Shown: piece after piece, positions 16,359 to 24,946 of the stretch
Position numbering within the stretch: the first letter of the stretch is position 1
How the letters are laid out: each line of letters begins with the position of its first letter
Assembly (NCBI GenBank): GCA_903927005.1
Contig: CAIYLH010000050.1
Coordinates: forward strand, 1 to 34,654
Direction of reading: 5' to 3'
DNA from: an uncultured Pseudomonadota bacterium
GTDB taxonomy: Bacteria; Pseudomonadota; Gammaproteobacteria; Steroidobacterales; Steroidobacteraceae
DNA length: 34,654 bases
Position numbers and translations under genes: made by a program
Notes under the pieces: model-generated
What the model saw: the letters and a program-made list of their open reading frames with translations, nothing else
Database searches by the model: none
What the model was told of the DNA's origin: nothing

Positions 16359-18731
16359 TCAGAAGCGGATGCGGACCCCTGCAAACACCGCTGCCGGGGA
16401 CGCCGGGCTCTGGAAACGCGTATCAACCCCCGCCATGCCATCCGCCGGCACGCCCGGCACCCCAAGCCCAGTAGGGTCACCGTACAGGCCGAAGGTCGAG
16501 TAGCGCGCACCCAGCGCGTTCTGTACCGAGCCGTAAAGGGACATCGTGGCAGACAAAAAGTAGCTGCCGTGCAGGCCGACCACGGCGTGCGCGGGCAATG
16601 GCGCGTTCAGGTTCGATTCGTCGCCCCGGTAGTAGGCACTGCCGCTGGCGAGGATGGACGCGCCGGCAAACCAGCGACCGTCGCAATCGTATTCCACGGC
16701 CAGCCGCAGACGGTGGCGGGGCAGTCCAGGCAGGCGGTTGCCAGGCCGAACGTCGATGTTGCCGGCCGGGTCTGCGAGCGGGTTCGACGGCGAATGCAGC
16801 AGCAGCGAGGACTCGAAGGTCGCATCGAGGTAGGCGTAGCTCGCCGAGCCCGACCAGCGGCGGCCGGCAACCTGCAGGTCGAATTCGATCCCTTGCCGAC
16901 GCGTGGCGTCAATGTTGCGGAAATATCCAGTACTGGCCGTAGTCGCAACGCCGTAGATGTCGTCCGCGACGCGGGTCCGGAAGACACCGACGCTCCACAC
17001 CAGCTTCGGCACGCCGTCGCTACCACCGCTCCTGCCCCGCAGACCGGCCTCAAACGTTTGCGCGACCACCTGCCGCAGCGTCGGCGGATCGGCCGACAGG
17101 CTCGATGGCAATAAACACGGTCGCGCCGGATCTGAGCACTCGATCTCGCTGGCGGACGGCGTACGGGTGTTACGGGCGAGCTGGGCGTAACCGGTGACCG
17201 TCGGCCGCAGGCGATAGGTGAATCCGAGCGCCGGATTGAAGTGGCTATAGCGACTGTCGCCATTGAGCGCGGTACCCCGCTGATCGCGCAGGTGGATCTG
17301 AACAAGGTTGTAGCGACCGCTGGCTGTCAGCGCGAAACCCGGCGCAAGCTCGAGCGTCTCGGTTGCATACAAGCCGTAGTAGTCGTGCCGCGCCCGCAGT
17401 GCCACCGGGGTCACGTTGAACGGGGCACCTTCGGCGGTTGCAACGAACCAGCCGGATGGCTGCACGAATAGCTGCGGGTCGATCGCGCCGACCTCGACGC
17501 TGCTGCTGAAATCCACCCGCGCAGCATCAACCGAAACGCCCGCCGAAAACTGGCTCTCGTGGCGCCCAAATGGCTGCGTCGAGGTCAGCTGCAGGACGAA
17601 GCCACGTCCCGCAGCGTCAATACGTTGCCGATCGTTCTCGCCGATCGGCAGGCTGCCGCCTGCCGACAGGTCCGGCAGCGCGACTCCAGCGGCGTCGGTG
17701 ACTGCAGTCGCCCCGTCTTCCTGGCACAGCGAGCCGGCGAGCACGTCGGCCTGGCAGGCGATGTAGGCGGTCCGATTGCCGTTGTCAGTTGCCTGGCTGA
17801 ACGTGCGGTCGTACGCCGCCAGCTGCATCGACAGCAGGCGGCCCAACGCGTAGGTGACGTTCAGCGTCAGGAAATCGACCCGATTGCGATCGCCCTGCGG
17901 ACCGGTGAAAGCCAGCGAGCGATCCAGCGCCAGCTCCTGCATCGGCACGGCGCCCTGGCCGAAAAGCGCATTGTCCGCACGCGTGTAGCTGAGGTCCGCG
18001 GCGAGCGAGCCCTCACGCAGGCTGCCATCCAGGTAGAGCTGGCGCAGGCGGTCGCTGGAGTGCTGACGCCAACCGGTGCGATCGAGTCCGCGCCCCGCCG
18101 CGTAGAACCCAAGCCGGCCGTCGTTGCCGCCGGCCTGCAAGGTGAGCGAGCGTTGGCGGAACGAGCCGCCCGACACTTCCGCCTCGGCGCCGCGGTAACT
18201 GAAGCCATCCTTCATCTGGATCGCGACGCCGCCACCGAGCGCATTGAGGCCATAGATCGGGTTGGCACTGACCAGGTCGATCCGCCGGATCGCGACGTCT
18301 GGGATCAGATCCCAGTTCACCGCATCACCGAATGCCTCGTTCACGCGCACGCCATTTTGGTAGACGGCAAGGCCCTGCGGCGTCCCTAGTACCGGCGACG
18401 CTGCGAACCCGCGATAAAGCAGGTCCGGCTGAAAGTCGCTGCCCAGGTTGTCGTTGAGGTTAACGCTTGCGACCCGCCCGAGCAGCGCGCCCGTCAGTCC
18501 CAGCGCCGCGGTCGCCGCCAGATCATCGGTCGAGAGCGTGCGCACGTTGCCAGGGATCCGGTCGACGTCAATCGCCGTACCCGGCAGTGGCGATGAGGTC
18601 ACCAGCACATCACGTAGCGTCGCCGCCGGCGCATCGACTGCCGCCGCCGCCATCGCCGCTGGCGCAGCGACCACCGCTAACGCGACGCAGCCGCACAAGC
18701 GGGCGGCGCAGCACGAAGCAAACGGGGTCAT
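16359..18731 (-). CDS. TonB-dependent receptor
   Basis: A 790-residue outer-membrane receptor. It opens with a signal peptide (about residues 1-29, cleavage near AAMAA). The plug domain follows, with LRDVLVTSSPLPG, then a long plug region including YRGFAASPVLGTPQGLAVYQNGVRVNEAFGD and NPIYGLNALGGGVAIQMKDG. The rest is the 22-strand barrel, ending in the aromatic-terminated strand FAGVRIRF recognised by the BAM machinery. Two likely extracellular disulfide pairs are visible (CQADVLAGSLC and ECSDPARPC). No siderophore, cobalamin or sugar gene is adjacent, so the ligand is unknown. It is followed by fnr and preceded by a 312-base non-coding region. The ATG at 18731 retains the full signal peptide. 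Confidence 0.93.
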   Translation of the reverse strand: MTPFASCCAARLCGCVALAVVAAPAAMAAAAVDAPAATLRDVLVTSSPLPGTAIDVDRIPGNVRTLSTDDLAATAALGLTGALLGRVASVNLNDNLGSDFQPDLLYRGFAASPVLGTPQGLAVYQNGVRVNEAFGDAVNWDLIPDVAIRRIDLVSANPIYGLNALGGGVAIQMKDGFSYRGAEAEVSGGSFRQRSLTLQAGGNDGRLGFYAAGRGLDRTGWRQHSSDRLRQLYLDGSLREGSLAADLSYTRADNALFGQGAVPMQELALDRSLAFTGPQGDRNRVDFLTLNVTYALGRLLSMQLAAYDRTFSQATDNGNRTAYIACQADVLAGSLCQEDGATAVTDAAGVALPDLSAGGSLPIGENDRQRIDAAGRGFVLQLTSTQPFGRHESQFSAGVSVDAARVDFSSSVEVGAIDPQLFVQPSGWFVATAEGAPFNVTPVALRARHDYYGLYATETLELAPGFALTASGRYNLVQIHLRDQRGTALNGDSRYSHFNPALGFTYRLRPTVTGYAQLARNTRTPSASEIECSDPARPCLLPSSLSADPPTLRQVVAQTFEAGLRGRSGGSDGVPKLVWSVGVFRTRVADDIYGVATTASTGYFRNIDATRRQGIEFDLQVAGRRWSGSASYAYLDATFESSLLLHSPSNPLADPAGNIDVRPGNRLPGLPRHRLRLAVEYDCDGRWFAGASILASGSAYYRGDESNLNAPLPAHAVVGLHGSYFLSATMSLYGSVQNALGARYSTFGLYGDPTGLGVPGVPADGMAGVDTRFQSPASPAAVFAGVRIRF

Positions 18732-19043
18732 GGCGCGTCAGGCATCAGCGGGCCGGCATCGAGGTGCGGTGCGAGACGCGGTGCGGAGGGCAGTCGGGAT
18801 CCGCTAGGCGCGGGCACCGCCTGCGGCAGCGCCCTGAAATGAAGTGCTCGCCAGCACGCCCCTGTTGGACTAACCCAATCGTTTGAATAGGTTCGGCAGG
18901 AACGCACCGGCGAGCGCGTGTAGAGTGCCTGAGGCGCGCGCCAATCACCAGTGTGAAAATGCAATCTGGCATCCGGTCGACGCGCCAGCTGTCGCGCTGC
19001 CGCCGCCACGCACCATACTCGAAACGCTAAAGATTGCACCGAC
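18732..19043 (-). other. 312-base leader region upstream of TonB-dependent receptor
   Basis: This is non-coding between the receptor start and the thioesterase stop codon. It holds a small hairpin (GTGCT-CGCC-AGCAC, 18844-18857) and a loose AACC...GGGTT pairing around 18872-18893. I looked for the cobalamin, TPP and SAM riboswitch conserved boxes and found none. No clear -35/-10 pair stands out. A longer-than-usual 5' leader for the receptor is possible. Confidence 0.4.
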
Positions 19044-19517
19044 TCAGAGCGGGGCAAGCTCCGCATGAGCCGCCACGACGGGGGCGAGCGGGGCGTAGCA
19101 GGTGTGGAACTCCGCTGGCCATCGCATGGGTCGTCCGCTGCTCAGTTCGATGCAGGCGTACTCGATCTCCGCACGCGCCAGGGTCACGCCGTCACTCTGG
19201 CGGCGTACCTGGAAGCGGCGCGCAACCCGCAACCGGCCATTACCCGGTAGCAGCCAGGTGGCGATTTCAACGACATCGCCCAGCAGCGCCGGACGCAGGT
19301 AACCGATAATGCTTCGCACCACCGCCATGCCACGATCGAGCTCGACACAGCGCGCGACCGGCAAACCGAGTACCGCCGAGTGCTCCCAGGCGGCACGGTC
19401 CAGCCACTGCACGTAGACCGCGTTGTTGACGTGGTTGTACTCGTCGATCTCGCTAGCGACGACCTCCCGCAGCCCGATGAACGGCGTCGGCAGGTCGAAG
19501 TCGGGGGTCATGGTCAT
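19044..19517 (-). CDS. Acyl-CoA thioesterase, hotdog fold (4HBT family)
   Basis: This encodes 157 residues, the size of the YbgC/FadM-like 4-hydroxybenzoyl-CoA thioesterase group. The catalytic region near the N terminus reads SEIDEYNHVNNAVYVQWLDRAAWEH, with an aspartate in the D-x-x-x-H-V-N-N pattern that activates water to split the thioester. The middle strand VVRSIIGYLRPALLGDVVEIATWL is typical of the fold. GGAG seven bases before the ATG at 19517 supports the start. It is 70 bases downstream of the amidase gene on the same strand. Its acyl-CoA substrate is unknown and it is cytoplasmic. Confidence 0.9.
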   Translation of the reverse strand: MTMTPDFDLPTPFIGLREVVASEIDEYNHVNNAVYVQWLDRAAWEHSAVLGLPVARCVELDRGMAVVRSIIGYLRPALLGDVVEIATWLLPGNGRLRVARRFQVRRQSDGVTLARAEIEYACIELSSGRPMRWPAEFHTCYAPLAPVVAAHAELAPL

Positions 19518-19587
19518 CGTCGCACTCCTGCGCTGCTGTTGCGGTGAACCCGCAACATGCTAGGCGAACGCCCAGGGCCAACCTGCA

Positions 19588-21321
19588 TCATGGCGCATTC
19601 GGCAGCAGCCCCCGTTCGACCAGCGCCGGCGGATGCCGGTGCCGTGTGGCCTGCTCCCAGGCGTACGCAAAGCCCAGCAGGTCGCCGTCCCGCCACGGCC
19701 GGGCCGAGAACTCCAGCCCGAACGGCAGCCCACCCGGGTACCAGCCGCCGACGACGACAATGGCAGGTACGCCAATCATGTTGACCCAGTCGGTCGCCGA
19801 GTGCGGCCCGTCGCTGAGGGCGCCGTTCTGAGGCATCGTCTCGTCCGGTGGCGGCATCTGGATCGCAGGATAGACATATCCGTCCAGGTGCAGCCGGTCG
19901 AGCCCCTCAAGATAGGCCTCGAGGGTGCGCCGGCGCGGCCCCAAATAGTCCTGCTCCAAAAGTGGGTCGCTCGCCATGAGCCGGTGGGGAATCGGGGTGT
20001 TGCCGATCGTGGCGATGTTCTGCCCATCACCGGCGATGACGGCCGACAGCGGTGAGCCGACGTTTTGCAGGTACTCGGCCGATGAGCGGTAGGCGGCCGG
20101 TCCAAAGTTTTCAAGGAACCGCTCGGTACCCTCCCGCACGTACGGGTAGGTTGCGACGCGACTCGCCGTCTGTGCAAATGACTCCGGCAGCATGGCATCG
20201 TCGAACACAACCGTCGCGCCCTGCGCGCGAAGTTCGGCGAGAGCACTCATGAAAGCCGCGCGGGTCGCCGCGGTCAGCGGCACGCCAGCATCGGTCTGCT
20301 GCTGAGTTGCAACCGCCTCCGGCAGATACGACGGCAGGCCATGGAAAGGGATGCCGGTCCCCTTGAGGATGAACGCCGGCACACCGAAGCGTTTGCCCTT
20401 CAGCGCGTCTGCCTTCAGGTAGCGGGTATAGGGGCCCGGCTGCGCCCGCGCCTGGCTGCCGACGGTTGGCGGATCAAGCGGATCCTCGCCTGCCATCACC
20501 GACAGCGCGATTGCCGCATCGGTCACGTTACGTGCGATGGGGCCGGTGTTATCCAGCAACCAGTCCAGCGGTGCGATGCCTGCGATGCTGACGAGGCCGC
20601 GCGTGGGAAACACGCCGATTAGCGCGCTGGTCGCGGCAGGCATCCGGATCGAGTTACCCGTATCGGTACCCGTGCCGAGGATCGCCATGTTGCTGTTGAC
20701 CGCGGTGACCGTACCGCCTGACGAACCGCCGGGGGAGAATCGAACGTCGTAGGCATTGCCAGTGCGCCCGAACGACGTGCTGCGGTTGGTATCGCTGTTG
20801 GCGAAATCCGGCATGTTCGTATGGCCGACGATGATCGCACCCGCCGCGCGCAGGCGGGCGACGACCGTCGCATCTCGCGGCGCGACGAGTTCGTGACCTG
20901 CAATCGTGTAGCCAGCCCAGCCGTCAGTCGTAACCTCGCCGGCGATGCTGGTATTGGCCTTGATGACGATGGGCACGCCCCACAAGGGCCCACGCGCGGT
21001 CGCCCCCCCCGCTGCCTGGGCATCCTCGCGCGCCGCCACCGCCAGCGCATCGCTCTCCAGGACCGTCTCGATCGCGCGGTAGACCCCGTTGTAGCGATGG
21101 ATGCGTGCCAGATGCCAACGCACGACCTGACTGACGGTGTACTTGTGCCGGGCATACAGTTCCTGCAGGCGTGGAACGCTGACCTCGAGCAGATCGCGGT
21201 CCATTTCGGCTGACGACACCGGCCGCGCCGTCGCCGTCGTTGCAAGCGCCCCGAGCAACAGCGGCGCAATCACCGATGCCAGACGGCGAAGGGAAAACAG
21301 CGAGCGGAACGAGTCGGTCAT
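19588..21321 (-). CDS. Exported amidase, amidase signature family
   Basis: A 577-residue amidase-signature enzyme with an N-terminal signal peptide (hydrophobic stretch SVIAPLLLGALATTATA), so it probably acts in the periplasm. The Ser-cisSer-Lys triad is visible: Lys in VIKANTSIAG, the cis-Ser in SPGGSSGGTV and the nucleophile Ser in GTDTGNSIRMPA. Position +1 before that Ser is Asn where Gly is usual. An AGGAGAG ribosome-binding site precedes the ATG at 21321. It is divergent from the secretory-lipase-like gene and upstream of the thioesterase. The amide substrate cannot be predicted from sequence. Confidence 0.92.
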   Translation of the reverse strand: MTDSFRSLFSLRRLASVIAPLLLGALATTATARPVSSAEMDRDLLEVSVPRLQELYARHKYTVSQVVRWHLARIHRYNGVYRAIETVLESDALAVAAREDAQAAGGATARGPLWGVPIVIKANTSIAGEVTTDGWAGYTIAGHELVAPRDATVVARLRAAGAIIVGHTNMPDFANSDTNRSTSFGRTGNAYDVRFSPGGSSGGTVTAVNSNMAILGTGTDTGNSIRMPAATSALIGVFPTRGLVSIAGIAPLDWLLDNTGPIARNVTDAAIALSVMAGEDPLDPPTVGSQARAQPGPYTRYLKADALKGKRFGVPAFILKGTGIPFHGLPSYLPEAVATQQQTDAGVPLTAATRAAFMSALAELRAQGATVVFDDAMLPESFAQTASRVATYPYVREGTERFLENFGPAAYRSSAEYLQNVGSPLSAVIAGDGQNIATIGNTPIPHRLMASDPLLEQDYLGPRRRTLEAYLEGLDRLHLDGYVYPAIQMPPPDETMPQNGALSDGPHSATDWVNMIGVPAIVVVGGWYPGGLPFGLEFSARPWRDGDLLGFAYAWEQATRHRHPPALVERGLLPNAP

Positions 21322-21417
21322 GCTGGAACTCTCCTGCAGGGTGTGCGTCGCCTGGCAGGCGCGATCCTAACCGAACGCCGCCGGAAAGATGACGGGGCCG
21401 TCGTCCACACAGCCCGG

Positions 21418-21446
21418 TTGACGCACCGCGGGCCCGCCGTCACAGT
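21418..21446 (+). promoter_or_regulatory. Possible promoter for the lipase-like gene
   Basis: TTGACG is followed after 17 bases by CACAGT, a good -35 box with a poor -10 match. It lies 33 bases upstream of the GTG start at 21479 in the divergent region between the amidase and lipase-like genes. Confidence 0.28.
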
Positions 21447-21478
21447 GCGTTTGCTGCAATTTCACCTGCGAGGCTCCC

Positions 21479-22732
21479 GTGCATAAGCCGCTCCGGATCG
21501 CCGTACACGCCGCCGCTGGCGCCATCCTGTCAGCCACGCTGCTAGCCGGCGCCGTCATTCCCGCCCGTGCCGATACGCCGGGACTGCCGCGATCGCTTGC
21601 CGAAGCGGTCGCGATGGAGCGGGCCGATGCCCTGCCCAACAGCGCGTTCTACAAGGCCCCTTCGCTCAAGGCGAGCAAGCCGGGCGACCTCTTGCGGGAG
21701 GCCGCCTTCGACGGCTACGCCATTCCGGAGGGCTCGCGCGCGATTCGTATTCTTTATCATTCGCTCGACGCCACCGAGCACGACGTTGCGACGTCGGCCG
21801 TCGTACTGATCCCGGCAGGCCGCCCGCCAGCGGGCGGTTGGCCAGTGATCGCCTGGGCACACGGAACCTCCGGGGTCGCCCAGCAATGTGCACCCTCCCT
21901 CGCCAAAAGCATGGTGTACGGCGAGGAAGGCCTGATGCCGATGGTCCGCGCAGGTTTCGCGGTTGTCGCAACCGACTACCACGGGCTCGGCACCCAGGGC
22001 CCGCACCAGTACGTCAACAAGCTGGCGCAGGCTCGCGATGTCATCTATTCCGTCCCCGCGGCACGTGCCGCGGTGCCGTCGCTGGCCCGCAAGTGGACCG
22101 CGATCGGTCACTCGCAGGGCGGCATCGCGATGTGGGGTGTTGCAGAACTGCAGACCACGCTGAAGGACCCCGACTACCTGGGCGCGATTTCGGTGGCCGG
22201 CGCAGGCGAACTGCGCGACACCCTCAGCGCAATGGACCAGCCCAGCGGCTTTGCCGCCTTCTACCTCATCTACATGGCCTATGCGATCCATGCACTGACG
22301 CCGGAGTTCAAACCCTCAGACATGCTTGTGGGCAAGGCCCTCAGCCGATACCCCGCCGCAACGACCCACGGCTGCTGGAACTACGCCTACGCGAGTTTTA
22401 TCGGCGATAGCGGCGGCAAGGTATTGAAGGCCAACTGGACCAAGCACCCTGCCGTACAGAAGTTCTTCAGCGCAAACGAACTCGGCGGGAAGCCAATGGC
22501 CGGGCCGTTCTTTGTGATCGCAGGCGAGGCCGACGAGACCGTGCCGCTGGCAGGGGTGAAGGCGACTGTGGCGAAGGCATGTGCGGCCGGCTTTTCGCTC
22601 GCGTTCCGCTACTATCCCGGCCTCGATCATGACCCCACGATGGAGCAATCGACGCCCGACCAGCTAGCGTGGGTGCGCGACCGCATCGCGGGCAAGCCAT
22701 TCGCGAACGAGTGTCCGGTCGCGTCGCGCTGA
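21479..22732 (+). CDS. Exported alpha/beta hydrolase, secretory lipase-like
   Basis: A 417-residue protein with a signal peptide (roughly residues 1-31, ending in IPARA). The hydrolase core contains the nucleophile elbow GHSQGG with S212. Earlier segments match the secretory lipase family (WPVIAWAHGTSG, then VVATDYHGLG). Later, AGEADETVPL supplies the probable acid and GLDHDPT the histidine of the triad. The reaction is hydrolysis of an ester, possibly a lipid or steroid ester. The start is a GTG at 21479 with GAGG five bases before it. It stands alone on the plus strand, divergent from the amidase. Confidence 0.88.
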   Translation: MHKPLRIAVHAAAGAILSATLLAGAVIPARADTPGLPRSLAEAVAMERADALPNSAFYKAPSLKASKPGDLLREAAFDGYAIPEGSRAIRILYHSLDATEHDVATSAVVLIPAGRPPAGGWPVIAWAHGTSGVAQQCAPSLAKSMVYGEEGLMPMVRAGFAVVATDYHGLGTQGPHQYVNKLAQARDVIYSVPAARAAVPSLARKWTAIGHSQGGIAMWGVAELQTTLKDPDYLGAISVAGAGELRDTLSAMDQPSGFAAFYLIYMAYAIHALTPEFKPSDMLVGKALSRYPAATTHGCWNYAYASFIGDSGGKVLKANWTKHPAVQKFFSANELGGKPMAGPFFVIAGEADETVPLAGVKATVAKACAAGFSLAFRYYPGLDHDPTMEQSTPDQLAWVRDRIAGKPFANECPVASR

Positions 22733-22745
22733 GTACCTAGCAACC

Positions 22746-22770
22746 CCGGCGCAGTAGCCCACCGCGCCGG
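22746..22770. terminator. Hairpin between convergent lipase-like and phhB genes
   Basis: CCGGCGC and GCGCCGG form a perfect 7-bp stem with an 11-base loop, lying between the two convergent stop codons. No T tract follows. It probably serves as a shared terminator stem. Confidence 0.5.
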
Positions 22771-22771
22771 T

Positions 22772-23062
22772 TCAGGCCAGCGAATCGATCTCGCCGGCCA
22801 GATCGAGGTCCAACCGTGTGAGGCCACCCGCATCGTGGGTGGTGAGCGTCACTTCCACGCGGTTGTACACGTTCAGCCACTCGGGATGGTGGCCGGCACG
22901 TTCGGCCACCAGCGCAACCCGCGTCATGAACCCGAACGCTTCGACGAAGCTTGGATAGCGGAACACCTTGTGAACTGCGCAGCGCGTCGCGTCCCACACC
23001 CAGCTTGGATTGGCCGCGAGCCATGCATCGCGCGCAGCGGGAGAAAGCAGGCTTGGAGTCAT
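22772..23062 (-). CDS. phhB: 4a-hydroxytetrahydrobiopterin dehydratase
   Basis: A 96-residue pterin-4a-carbinolamine dehydratase. The active-site motif E-x3-H-H-P-E is present (E54, H58, H59, P60, E61), with a following tyrosine at 66. It regenerates dihydrobiopterin from the 4a-hydroxy product of phenylalanine hydroxylase, in the cytoplasm. The start at 23062 lies seven bases after the phhA stop codon, so the two are co-transcribed. The longer open frame to 23266 runs inside phhA and is not coding. Confidence 0.95.
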   Translation of the reverse strand: MTPSLLSPAARDAWLAANPSWVWDATRCAVHKVFRYPSFVEAFGFMTRVALVAERAGHHPEWLNVYNRVEVTLTTHDAGGLTRLDLDLAGEIDSLA

Positions 23063-23069
23063 GGCAGAC

Positions 23070-23933
23070 CTAGGCGCCAAGCGCCGACGAGAGTGGAACA
23101 GATCCCGGAGCGGGGTAGAGGACGTCCGAGGGCAATGCCGCACTCGGCTGCAGGTCTGGCAACCCTTCCAGCTCTGCATAGAGCGGCCCAAAGTCGACCT
23201 CCAGCGTATTGCGCAACAGGTCCTCGAAACTATCGATGACGAAGTAGTGCGACTGGAAGTGATCAATCACGTATTCAGTGCGCATCACGCGCCGCAGGTC
23301 GAACGCGATCCGCGGGGGCGCGGGATCGTCTAGCGCGTACTGCGACTCGCCGAAAGAAGAGAGGATGCCGGCCCCGAACAACCGCAGCCGATCCCCGTCG
23401 CGAATCAATCCGAACTCGACCGTGTGCCAGTAGAGTCGCGCCAGCTTGTGGATGGCACCGAACCGCATCGCCCGCAGCCCGCCACGACCGTAGGCCTGCA
23501 TGTAGTCGGCATAAACCGGATGCGCCAGCAGAGGCACGTGGCCGAACACATCGTGAAAGACGTCCGGCTCCTGCAGGTAGTCGAGCTGCTCGGCGCTGCG
23601 AATGAAATTGCCTGCGACGAAACGCCGGTTGGCCAGATGCTCGAAGAACACCGCATCCGGCACGAGGCCGGGTACCGCGACCACCGACCAACCAGTCAGT
23701 CGCTGCAGGCGGGTGGACAACCGCTCGAAATCCGGGATTCCGGGCGCATTCATGCCTAGTGCCACAACGCCCGACAGGAAATCCGGGACGGCCCGCTCTG
23801 CAAGCAATCCCATCTGGCGAGCGTAAAGCTGATCCCATACGGCGTGCTCGGCGTCGGTATACCTGGCCCAGCGTTGCGGAATCGTCCAGTCCGAGGCGGC
23901 ACCGGCAGGCGGCAGCAGAGCGTTCTGTGTCAT
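23070..23933 (-). CDS. phhA: Phenylalanine 4-monooxygenase
   Basis: A 287-residue bacterial phenylalanine hydroxylase. It converts phenylalanine to tyrosine using O2 and tetrahydropterin. The non-heme iron is held by H127 and H132 (FHDVFGH) and E173 (YWHTVEFG). It is of usual length and has no N-terminal regulatory domain. It heads the minus-strand phhAB operon and diverges from an Lrp-type regulator gene. The intergenic region is notably AT-rich relative to its surroundings. No strong ribosome-binding site is seen before the ATG at 23933. Confidence 0.97.
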   Translation of the reverse strand: MTQNALLPPAGAASDWTIPQRWARYTDAEHAVWDQLYARQMGLLAERAVPDFLSGVVALGMNAPGIPDFERLSTRLQRLTGWSVVAVPGLVPDAVFFEHLANRRFVAGNFIRSAEQLDYLQEPDVFHDVFGHVPLLAHPVYADYMQAYGRGGLRAMRFGAIHKLARLYWHTVEFGLIRDGDRLRLFGAGILSSFGESQYALDDPAPPRIAFDLRRVMRTEYVIDHFQSHYFVIDSFEDLLRNTLEVDFGPLYAELEGLPDLQPSAALPSDVLYPAPGSVPLSSALGA

Positions 23934-24026
23934 GCAACGATTCTATCGATTTCTCGCATAGTATTCGTTTCTATCTGCCGCCGTATGGCGATATAATTCA
24001 AATATTGTTTCTAATTTGTCACTTTT
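23934..24026. promoter_or_regulatory. AT-rich divergent promoter of phhA and the Lrp gene
   Basis: On the plus strand a perfect TATAAT lies at 23992-23997, about 30 bases before the Lrp start, with only a weak -35 (TTTCTA) upstream. Four TTCT-type repeats are present near 23942, 23951, 23968 and 24009. An inverted repeat ATGAAT-CA-ATTCAT (24031-24044) lies just inside the Lrp gene. These could be sites for the Lrp protein, which often bends AT-rich DNA near its own start. Confidence 0.5.
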
Positions 24027-24497
24027 ATGAATGAATCAATTCATATAGATGAGATCGACCGTCGGCTCCTGCGCGCGCTGCAGAACGATGCGGGACTTAG
24101 CCAGGCGGCACTCGCAGAAGAGGTTGGCGTGTCGTCGGCCTCCTGCTGGCGACGCATCCAGGCACTCGAGGCGAAAGGCGTACTACGCAAGAACGTGCGC
24201 CTGCTGGATGCGCGCCGGGTGGGTCGTGGCGTCAACGTGCTGTGCCACGTCCGCATGAACTCGCATTCGCCGGAGAGCCGCGGCGCGTTCGAGCACTTCG
24301 TCGCTGACCGACCCGAGGTCATGGAGTGCTACTCGATGTCCGGTGAGTGGGACTACCTGCTACGGGTTGTGGTGGCAGACGTCGCCGACTACGAGCGCTT
24401 CCTGATGCGCGATCTGCTGGCGCACCCACGCGTTGCGACGGCCTCGTCGCACTTCGCCCTCGGTCAGGTGAAGTACACCACAGCCCTTCCCATCTAG
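24027..24497 (+). CDS. Lrp/AsnC family transcriptional regulator
   Basis: This encodes 156 residues. The N-terminal helix-turn-helix runs from about residue 5 to 60 (DEIDRRLLRALQNDAGLSQAALAEEVGVSSASCWRRIQALEAKGVL). The C-terminal RAM domain (about 70-145) includes PEVMECYSMSGEWDYLLRVV, where a small-molecule amino acid normally binds. Divergence from phhA makes phenylalanine or tyrosine a plausible effector, with phhAB the target. The ATG at 24027 has no evident ribosome-binding site. Its 3' end shares the CTAG tetranucleotide with the convergent membrane-protein gene. Confidence 0.93.
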   Translation: MNESIHIDEIDRRLLRALQNDAGLSQAALAEEVGVSSASCWRRIQALEAKGVLRKNVRLLDARRVGRGVNVLCHVRMNSHSPESRGAFEHFVADRPEVMECYSMSGEWDYLLRVVVADVADYERFLMRDLLAHPRVATASSHFALGQVKYTTALPI

Positions 24498-24946
24498 AGC
24501 CAGCGACGAACCTTGCGGCAGTAAGCGTCATATTCCTCCCCGAAGAGGTGCCGCAGGGCGCGCTCCTCGGGGAATATCTGCAGCCAGGTGATCGCGGCAA
24601 GGAAGACCGGGGGCATGAGCCATGGACTTGCCGTGCCCAGCCCGATGGCATATCCCACCAGAACGCACGTCAGCCCGACGTACATCGGATTGCGGCTGCG
24701 GCTGAAAAGGCCCGTGGTTACCAAGTGCGACGAATTTTGCGGGCTCAGCGGACTGATCGTCGTGCCCGCACGACGGAACAGCCGCATCGCGGTCAGCACG
24801 ATCGCGACACCCATCGCCGCCGGCAACAGCCCCACACGTGCATAAGAAGCAGGAATGAGCGTAGTGGCAGGCCACCAGTGGTCTAACGCCCACATCGCAA
24901 TGGCAGCCAGCAGCGCAAGCAGCGGCGGGGGAATTCGGTTCTGCAT
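24494..24946 (-). CDS. Membrane methyltransferase, isoprenylcysteine-type
   Basis: A small integral membrane protein of about 150 residues with several hydrophobic helices. The C-terminal half matches the isoprenylcysteine carboxyl methyltransferase/phospholipid methyltransferase-like family: GLFSRSRNPMYVGL, then EERALRHLFGEEYDAYCRKVRRWL, the S-adenosylmethionine-binding part. The methyl acceptor in bacteria is usually unknown. GGGAG six bases before the ATG supports the start at 24946. It converges with the Lrp gene with overlapping stop codons. Confidence 0.85.
   Translation of the reverse strand: MQNRIPPPLLALLAAIAMWALDHWWPATTLIPASYARVGLLPAAMGVAIVLTAMRLFRRAGTTISPLSPQNSSHLVTTGLFSRSRNPMYVGLTCVLVGYAIGLGTASPWLMPPVFLAAITWLQIFPEERALRHLFGEEYDAYCRKVRRWL

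Noticed and set aside
18732-19043. Cobalamin or TPP riboswitch upstream of the TonB-dependent receptor
   Set aside because: None of the conserved boxes of these riboswitches can be found on the minus strand here.
22772-23266. Longer pterin dehydratase reading frame of 164 codons
   Set aside because: The first 68 codons lie within phhA and have biased composition; the 96-residue form matches the family length.
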